Assembly (NCBI GenBank): GCA_902803695.1 | Contig: CADCQX010000033.1 | Coordinates: 1-6,009 of the forward strand | Length of the DNA: 6,009 nucleotides | Origin: Oscillospiraceae bacterium | Lineage (GTDB): Bacteria > Bacillota > Clostridia > Saccharofermentanales > Saccharofermentanaceae | Direction of reading: 5' to 3' | In this document: piece after piece, positions 5,652 through 6,009 of the stretch | How the letters are laid out: each line of letters opens with the position of its first letter | How positions within the stretch are numbered: the first letter of the stretch is position 1 | The notes under the pieces: model-generated | What the model was told of the DNA's origin: nothing | Database searches by the model: none | Seen by the model: the letters and a program-made list of their open reading frames with translations, nothing else | Position numbers and translations under genes: made by a program

Positions 5652-6009
5652 ATGGCTAATGTTCGTTGTCTTTATAGTAATGTCTCTGAACGAGATATGG
5701 ATATGATGTTTCTTCAGTTATTTTCGACAGATAAAGGCTTTGTAAGGCTCTTTCTTGATGCAGTTAATATCAGTGCTAGGGATATTACAGTAGAAAGCAT
5801 CGAGTTACCTAAAATGGATCCTCAACTAGGAGAGTCAGATATAACCGTATTGCTGAACGTTGATAGCAGGAAACTGGGTTTGCTCATAGAGGATAAGATA
5901 GATGCGATTGCTATGCCAGAACAGGCAGATCGATATGTTAAACGTGGCGAGAAGACGGTTGAGAATGGCGAATATGATGCTTTCATATGTTTTATGTTCC
6001 GAAGTTTCT
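5652..6009 (+). CDS. PD-(D/E)XK nuclease superfamily protein, N-terminal part
   Basis: The first 119 residues are present and the gene runs off the window. The core reads GESDITVLLNV (60-70), then GLLIEDKIDA (76-85) and MPEQADRYVKRGEK (88-101). This is the D...(D/E)xK arrangement of the PD-(D/E)XK phosphodiesterase fold, with Asp63, Glu80 and Lys82 as likely active-site residues. QADRY (91-95) fits the QxxxY motif seen in the RecB-like and lambda-exonuclease branches. From memory the whole N-terminus (YSNVSERDMDMMFLQLF and TDKGF) matches a clostridial family annotated only as PD-(D/E)XK nuclease superfamily, often found in accessory regions. It probably cuts nucleic acid in the cytoplasm; its biological role is unknown. 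The start is fixed by GGAGA six bases upstream. The last visible residues (FMFRSF) differ from the FIVCPxKYY-like segment I expect there, which may mean divergence or a frameshift. Confidence 0.82.
   Translation, partial: MANVRCLYSNVSERDMDMMFLQLFSTDKGFVRLFLDAVNISARDITVESIELPKMDPQLGESDITVLLNVDSRKLGLLIEDKIDAIAMPEQADRYVKRGEKTVENGEYDAFICFMFRSF

Overview
The window looks like chromosomal DNA of a low-to-moderate-GC Gram-positive bacterium, most likely a clostridium (Lachnospiraceae/Oscillospirales type). The signs are strong GGAGG-type ribosome binding sites, a TTG start, a lipoprotein with a classical lipobox followed by a Thr/Glu-rich linker, compact intrinsic terminators, and protein families I know mainly from gut and rumen clostridia. 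The genus is an inference. There are no RNA genes, insertion sequences, CRISPR repeats or phage structural genes.

Layout. (1) Bases 1-243 are the 3' end of an unrecognised plus-strand gene, closed by a clean intrinsic terminator at 253-282. (2) After a 156-base leader, two plus-strand genes form an apparent operon: a small ABC-type AAA ATPase (434-1333) and, 14 bases later, a PPP-family metallophosphatase with a TTG start (1348-2058). (3) Two minus-strand genes run towards them: 3130-2558 encodes a 190-residue protein resembling a domain usually found in secreted Gram-positive proteins, and 2545-2036 encodes a 169-residue unknown with a coiled coil. The second is probably translationally coupled to the first. 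Its 3' end overlaps the 3' end of the phosphatase gene by 23 bases. (4) A 12-bp hairpin terminator (3208-3235) ends a long minus-strand gene (5543-3258) for a 761-residue lipoprotein. It carries an HELVH zinc-peptidase motif in its first half and what looks like a degenerate second peptidase-like domain. (5) A 108-base divergent promoter region separates this gene from a plus-strand PD-(D/E)XK nuclease-like gene that starts at 5652 and runs off the window.

How they may work together. The ATPase and phosphatase probably share a transcript, as do the two small minus-strand genes. The mixture of a standalone ATPase, a PPP phosphatase, an unusual two-gene unit and a PD-(D/E)XK protein is typical of accessory gene neighbourhoods. 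Nothing in the sequence proves that they form one pathway or a defence system. The most interesting points are the Arg-to-Trp change at a phosphate-binding position of the phosphatase, the secreted-type domain without any visible export signal paired with a coiled-coil protein, and the active-plus-degenerate peptidase architecture of the lipoprotein.
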